Assembly: GCF_003265705.1 (NCBI RefSeq)
Contig: NW_020312788.1
Coordinates: 7,666,695-7,730,694, forward strand
Reading direction: 5' to 3'
Length of the DNA: 64,000 nt
DNA from: Callorhinus ursinus
Lineage: Eukaryota > Chordata > Mammalia > Carnivora > Otariidae
The translations under genes and the position numbers were made by a program. Shown here in pieces: positions 58,463 through 64,000 of this stretch (position 1 is the stretch's first letter; every line of letters begins with the position of its first letter). The notes beneath the pieces are model-generated. The model was not told the origin of the DNA and searched no databases. It worked only from the letters and a program-made list of their open reading frames with translations.

Positions 58463-61400
58463 TCATATCAGTGAGGTCATATGATACATGTCTTTCTCTG
58501 ATTGACTTATTTCACTCAGCATAACATCCTCCAGCTCCATCCACGTTGTTGCAAATGGCAAGACTTCATTCCTTTCGATGGCTGCATAATATTCCATTGT
58601 ATATATATACCACATCTTCTTTATCCATTCATCTGTTGATGGACATCTAGGCTCTTTCCACAGTTTGGCTATTGTGGACATTGCTGCTATAAACATCAGG
58701 CTGCACATACCCCTTTGGATCCCTACATTTATATCTTTGGGGTAAATACCCAGTAGTGCAATTGCTGGGTCATAGGGTAGCTTTATTTTCAGCTATTTGA
58801 GGAACCTCCATACTGCTTTCCAGAGTGGCTGCACCAGCTTGCATTCCCACCAACAGTGTAGGAGGGTTCCCCTTTCTCTGCATCCCCGCCAACATCTGTC
58901 GTTTCCTGACTTGTTAATTTTAGCCATTCTGACTGGTGTGAGGTGATATCTCATTGAGGTTTTGATTTGGATCTTCCTGATGCCGAGAGATGTTTTTCAT
59001 GTGTCTGTTGGCCATTTGGATGTCTTTCGAAAAATGTCTGTTCATGTCTTCTGCCCATTTCTTAATTGGATCATTTGTTCTTTGGGTGTTGAGTTTAAGA
59101 AGTTCTTTATAGATTTTGGATACTAGCCCTTTATCTGATATGTCATTTGCAATTATCTTCTCCCATTCTGTCGGTTGTCTTTTGGTTTTGTGGACTGTTT
59201 CTTTTGCTGTGCAAAAGCTTTTGATCTTGATGAGGTCCCAATAGTTCATTTTTACCCTTGCTTCCCTTGCCTTTGGCGATGTTTCTAGAAAGAAGTTGCT
59301 GCGGCTGAGGTCGAAGAGGTTGCTGCCTGTGTTCTCCTTTAGGATTTTGATGGACTCCTGTCTCACGTTTAGGTCTTTCAACCATTTTGAGTCTATTTTT
59401 GTGTGTGGTGTAAGGAAATGGTCTAGTTTCATTCTTCTGCATGTGGCTGTCCAATTTTCCCAACACCATTTGTTGAAGAGACAGTCTTCTTTCCATTGGA
59501 CATTCTTTCCTGCTTTTGTCAAAGATGAGTTGACCATAGAGTTGAGGGTCCATTTCTGGGCTCTCTATTCTGTTCCATTGATCTATGTGTCTGTTTTTAT
59601 GCCAGTATCATACTATCTTGATGATGACAGCTTTGTAATAGAGCTTGAGATCTGGAATTGTGATCCCACCAGCTTTGCTTTTCTTTCTCAACATTCCTCT
59701 GGCTTTTCGAGGTCTTTTCTGGTTCCATACAAATTTTAGGATAATTTATTCCATTTCTTTGAAAAAAAGTGGATGGTATTTTGATGGGGATTGCATTGAA
59801 TGTGTAGATTGCTCTAGGTAGCATTGACATTCTTCCAATCCATGAGCATGGAACGTTTTTCCATTTCTTTGTGTCTTCCTCATTTTGTTTCATGAGTATT
59901 TTATAGTTTTCTGAGTACAGATTCTTTGCCTCTTTGGTTAGATTTATTCCTAGGTATCTTGTGGTTTTGGGTGCAGTTGTAAATGGGATCGACTCCTTAA
60001 TTTCTCTTTCTACTGTCTTGTTGTTGGTGTATAGGAATGCCACTGGTTTCTGTGCATTGATTCTATATTCTGCCACTTTACTCAATTCCTGTATGAGTTC
60101 TAGCAGTTTCGGGGTGGAGTCTTTTGGGTTTTCTACATAAAGTATCATATCATCTGCAAAGAGTAAGAGTTTGACTTCTTCTTTGCTGATTTGGATGCCT
60201 TTGATTTCTTTTTGTTGTCTGATTGCTGTGGCTAGGACTTCTAATACTATGTTGAATACCAGTGGCGATAGTGGACATCCCTGCCGTGTTCCTGACCTTA
60301 GGGGGAAAGCTCTCAGTTTTTCCCCATTGAGAATGATATTTGCTGTGGGTTTTTCATAGATGGCTTTTATGATATTGAGGTATGTACCCTCTATCCCTAT
60401 ACTCTGAAGAGTTTTGATCAAGAAAGGATGCTGTACTTTGTCAAATGCTTTCTCTGCGTCTATTGAGAGGATCATATGGTTCTTGTTCTTTCTTTGATTA
60501 ATGTATTGTATCACGTTGATTGATTTGCAGATGTTGAACCAGCCTTGAAGCCCAGGGATAAATCCCACTTGATCGTGGTGAATAATCCTTTTAATGTAAT
60601 GTTGGATCCTACTGACTAGTATTTTGGTGAGAATTTTTGCATCCATGTTCATCAGGGATACGGGTCTGTAAGTCTCCTTTTTGACGGGGTCTTTCTCTGG
60701 TTTGGGAATCAAGGTAATGGTGGCCTCATAAAACAAGTTTGGAAGTTTGCCTTCCATTTCTATTTTCTGGAACAGTTTCAGAAGAATAGGTATTAATTCT
60801 CCTTTAAATGTTTGGTAGAATTCCCCTGGGAAGGCTTCTGGCCCTGGGCTTTTGTTTGTTGGGAGATTTTTGATGACTGCTTCAATTTCCTTAGTGGTTA
60901 TAGGTCCGTTCAGGTTTTCTATTTCTTCCTGGTTCAGTTTTGGTAGTTTATACATCTCTACAAAAGCATCCATTTCTTCCAGATTATCTAATTTGCTGGC
61001 ATATAGCTGCTCATAATAGGTTCTTATAATTGTTTGTATTTCTTTGGTGTTGGTTGTGATCTCTCCTCTTTCATTCATGATTTTGTTTATTTGGGTCATT
61101 TCTCTTTTCTTTATGATAAGTCTGGCCAGGGGTTTATCAATCTTATTAATTCTTTCAAAGAACCAGCTCTTAGCTTCGTTGATCTGTTCTACTGTTCTTT
61201 TGATTTCTATTTCATTGATTTCTGCTCTGATCTTTATTATTTCTCTTCTCCTGCTGGGTTTAGGCTTTATTTGCTGTTCTTTCTCCAGCTCCTTTAGGTG
61301 TAGGGTTAGGTTGTGTGTTTGAGACCTTTCTTGTTTCTTGAGAAAGGCTTGTATTGCTATATACTTTCCTCTTAGGACTGCTTTTGTGTATCCCAAAGAT

Positions 61401-62253
61401 TTTGAACAGTTGTGTTTTCATTTTCATTGGTTTCCATGAATTTTTTAAGTTCTTCTTTAATTTCCTGGTTGACCCATTCATTCTTCAGTAGGATGCTCTT
61501 TAGCCTCCATGTATGTGAGTTCTTTCCGACTTTCCTCTTGTGATTGAGTTCTAGTTTCAAAGCACTGTGGTCTGAAAATATGCAGGGAATGATCCCAAAC
61601 TTTTGGTACCAGTTGAGACCTGATTTGTGACCTAGGATGTGATCTCTTCTGGAGAATGTTTCATGGGCACTAGAGAAGAATGTGTATTCTGTTGCTTTGG
61701 GATGGAATGTTCTGAATATATCTGTGAGGTCCATTTTGTCCAGTGTGTCACTTAAAGTCTTTATTTCCTTGTTGATCTTTTGCTTAGATGATCTGTGCAT
61801 TTCAGTGAGGGGGGTGTTAAAGTCCCCCTCTACTATTGTATTGTTGTTGATGTGTTTCTTTGCTTTTCTTATTAATTGCCTTATATAATTGGCTGCTCCC
61901 ATGTTAGGGGCATAAACATTTACAATTGTTAGATCTTCTTGTTGGGTAGACCCTTTAAGTAGGATATAGTGTCCTTCCTCATCTCTTATTACAGTCTTTG
62001 GTTTAAAACCTAATTTGTCTGATATAAGGATTGCCACTCCAGCTTTCTTTTGGTGTCCATTAGCATGGTAAATGGTTTTCCACCCCTTCACTTTCAATCT
62101 GGGGGTGTCTTTGGGCCTAAAATGAGTCTCTTGCAGACAGCATATTAATGGATCTTGTTTTTTTATCCAATCTGATTGCCTGTGTCTTTTGATTGGGGCA
62201 TTTAGCCCATTTACATTCAAAGTAACTACTGAAAGATATGAATTTAGTGCCAT
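58463..62253 (-). pseudogene. L1 ORF2 (endonuclease-reverse transcriptase), broken
   Basis: It starts at 62253 with MALNSYLSVVTLNVNGLN and ends at 58463 with MTSLI. The endonuclease keeps CLQETH with its catalytic Glu (codon 62128-62130), GDFN and SDH. The RT keeps FADD (60149-60160). Breaks: a one-base loss near 61386 separates the 293-codon endonuclease frame from the 599-codon RT frame (59597-61396); an extra A in the run near 59763-59769 shifts frame; an extra base near 59516 shifts it again; and further indels follow around 58990-59030. Substitution damage is light and indels dominate, which suggests a fairly young copy inactivated by short-run slippage, with or without assembly error. 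Confidence 0.95.
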
Positions 62254-62334
62254 TGTATTGCCTGTAAGGTGACTGTTACTGTATATTTTCTGTGTTCCTT
62301 TCTGGTCTATGCTGCTTTTAGGCTCTCTCTTTGC

Positions 62335-63218
62335 TTAGAGGACCCCTTTCAAGATTTCTTGTAGGGGTGGTTTTGTGTTTGCAAATTCCTTTCGTTTTTA
62401 TCTGTCCTGGAACCTTTTTATCTCTCCTTCTATTTTCAGTGACAGCTTTGCTGGATATAGTATTCTTGGCTGCATGTTTTTCTCATTTAGTGCTCTGAAG
62501 ATATCATACCAGTCCTTTCTGGCCTGCCAGGTCTCTGCGGATAGGTCTGTTGCCAATCTAACATCTCTACCATTGTCGGTTACACATCTCTTCTCCCGAG
62601 GTGCTTTCAGGATTTTCTCTTTGTCTCTGAGACTCATAAGTTTTACTATTAGAAGTCGGGTGTTGACCTATTTTTATTGATTTTGAGAGGGGTTCTCTGT
62701 GCCTCCTGGATTTTGATGCCTGTTTCCTTCCCCACATGAGGGAATTTCTCTGCTATAATTTGCTCCAATATATCTTCTGCCCCTCTCTCTCTTTCCTCTT
62801 CTTCTGGGATTCCAATTATTCTAATGTTGTTTTGTCTTATGCTATCACTTATCTCTCGAATTCTGCCCTCGTGATCCAGTAGTTATTTATCTCTCTTTTT
62901 CTCAGCCTCTTTATTTTCCATCATTTGGTCTTCTATATCACTAATTCTCTCTTCTGCCTCATTTATCCTAGCAGTTAGAGCCTCCATTTTTTATTGCACC
63001 TAATTAATAGTCTTTTTGATTTCGACTTGGTTAGATTTTAGTTCTTTTATTTCTCTAGAAAGGGTTTCTCTAATAACTTCCATGCTTTTTTCAAGCCCAG
63101 CTAGTACCTTTAAAATCATCCTGAACTTTAGTTCCGACATCTTTCTAATGTCTGTATTGATTAGGTTCCTGGCAGTTGGTACTGCCTCTTGTTCTTTTTG
63201 TTGAGGTGATTTTTCCAT
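62335..63218 (-). pseudogene. L1 ORF1 (RNA-binding chaperone), broken
   Basis: The start at 63218 (MEKSPQQKEQEAVPTARN) leads into a coiled-coil-like helix (LEKSMEVIRETLSREIKEL). A TAG at 63000-63002 and a TAA shortly after interrupt it. Further downstream come RQNNIRIIGIPEEEERE-type text of the central RNA-binding domain, a one-base loss near 62658 and the conserved KNMQPRILYPAKLS segment. A TAA replaces a Gln codon at 62395-62397. The normal stop would be 62335-62337, 81 bp before ORF2, as in copy 1. ORF1p normally forms trimers and coats L1 RNA. This copy cannot. Confidence 0.92.
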
Positions 63219-63419
63219 CTTGTCATTTTGTCCAGAGGAGAATAGATGAATGAGAGAACAAAATGCTAACAGGGTAACAATGTCCCCAGAAAATATACAC
63301 TAAACAAATCAGAAAAGACCTGAAACCAGGGGAAAAGAAAGGGAAAGAAAGAAAAAAGAAAAAGAAAAGGATAAAAACAAACAAAAACAAAACAAAACAA
63401 AGAAAACAGAATATGATCA

Positions 63420-63778
63420 AATATGATCAGGCTGGTGCATAGATCATTGCCACACACTAGATTTTGGGTGTATTTGGTCTGTTAGAAGAAAGTGGCTCCC
63501 AAAATTTTAAAGAAAGAAAAACTTATATATGTATAAAAGTAAGGGTTAATATGATGAAGGGATGGAATATGACTCTAAAGATGAAAATTATAAAAGATTT
63601 TATAAAAGGAATTGATAAGATAAGAAGGTGGTTGAAAAAAGAAAGAAGAGGATTAAAAAAAAAAAGGGAGAGAATGTGATCAGGCAGGAGACTAGAACAA
63701 AGCTATACACTAGAGATTTAGGGTATATTTTGATCTGTTAGAAGAAACGGTATCTCAAAATTTAAAGAGAGAACAACT

Positions 63779-63818
<40 letters not shown>

Positions 63819-64000
63819 CCAAAAATAAGGGTAACTACTATGAAGGGATAGAACATGACTCTAAAAATGAAAAATAAAAAATATTTTTTTAAAAAAAGGG
63901 ATTGATAAGATGTTGGTTGAAAAAGGGAAAAAGAAAAAGTCAAAAAAAAAAAAGACAGTTAAAAAAATTAATTTTGAAAGACTAAAGAATCATGGTAAAA
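63420..64000 (-). repeat. Tandem-duplicated inner 5'UTR of L1 copy 2
   Basis: Two diverged units are visible. Unit 1 (about 63425-63677) and unit 2 (63678 onward) both contain GATCAGGC, CACTAGA, TTGATCTGTTAGAAGAAA-type text, TCCCAAAATTTTAAAGA, ACTTATATAT, GAAGGGAT, ATGACTCTAAA, GATTGATAAGAT and GGTTGAAAAA in the same order. Unit 2 is lengthened by a (TA)n run at about 63780-63818. Copy 1 shows only the end of unit 2 because of its gap. Confidence 0.8.

Larger units (their letters stand above)
58010..64000 (-). mobile_element. Long carnivore L1 (copy 2), 5' end beyond the window
   Basis: Same family and orientation as copy 1. From right to left: 5'UTR (63219-64000 and beyond), ORF1 (63218-62335), ORF2 (62253-58463), 3'UTR with an A-rich end near 58010. 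Aligning the last bases with copy 1 (about 33004-33018) implies that roughly 1.06 kb of 5'UTR lies beyond the window if this copy is full length. It is also the only complete view of the stretch that is missing in copy 1. Both genes are broken. Confidence 0.95.

Noticed and set aside
59597..61396. 599-codon minus-strand open frame
   Set aside because: It is L1 ORF2 of copy 2, lacking its endonuclease because of a frameshift.
63425..64000. Spaced repeats as a CRISPR-like array
   Set aside because: Only two diverged long units inside an L1 5'UTR of a mammalian genome. Not CRISPR.

Overview
The window looks like non-coding nuclear DNA from a caniform carnivore (dog, bear, seal or mustelid type). 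The diagnostic element is a tRNA-Lys-derived CAN-SINE whose head reads GGCGCCTGGGTGGCTCAG and whose body carries the caniform TGCTCAG(C/T)GGGGAG segment and an (AAATA)n tail. I count 15 copies on both strands. A carnivore L1 family supplies two long copies and three 5'-truncated 3' ends. I found no intact host protein-coding gene. Every long open frame lies inside an L1. I would call the locus intergenic or deep intronic.

Layout. 0-6 kb: a truncated U4 snRNA pseudogene, three SINEs, several old MIR pieces and microsatellites. 6-14.4 kb: old L1 debris on both strands, an L2, and one very short young L1 3' end at 9.1 kb. 15.8-24 kb: a SINE with perfect duplications, an old L1 split by a younger L1 tail, a short CpG-rich segment of unknown origin at 21.1 kb, a 10-N gap, and further L1 3'UTRs. 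24-27.7 kb: mostly single-copy DNA with three SINEs and a MER5A. 27.7-34.4 kb: a full-length L1 on the minus strand (copy 1), interrupted by a 400-N gap. It carries 344 bp of foreign sequence beyond its 5' end, yet inside its target-site duplications. 34.4-46 kb: mostly single-copy DNA with a 41-bp poly(A) tract, a recent 494-bp L1 3' end, a MER2-like DNA transposon and an AT-rich block with a diverged internal duplication. 46.2-51.2 kb: a near-complete old L1 on the plus strand, broken by three later insertions. 52-57 kb: MIR, L1 tail, L2, four SINEs and a possible coding remnant at 55.6-56.2 kb. 57.4-64 kb: an old L1 ORF1 fragment into which a second long minus-strand L1 (copy 2) inserted. 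Copy 2 runs off the window end within its 5'UTR.

The retroelements act as one system. L1 ORF2 protein (endonuclease plus reverse transcriptase) made the L1 copies and the SINEs, and probably the U4 pseudogene. Both long L1 copies here are dead. Copy 1 has premature stops, frameshifts and a substitution at the endonuclease catalytic Glu. Copy 2 has several frameshifts and stops. The most notable observation is copy 1's extra 5' sequence. It is bounded by a 13-bp target-site duplication at a TTTT/AAAA endonuclease site, which suggests a 5' transduction or a chimeric (template-switched or spliced) retrotransposition that captured a CpG-rich, exon-like piece of another transcript.

Repeat family names come from recognising consensus motifs by eye. 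Boundaries of old elements (MIR, L2, old L1) are approximate to some tens of bases.
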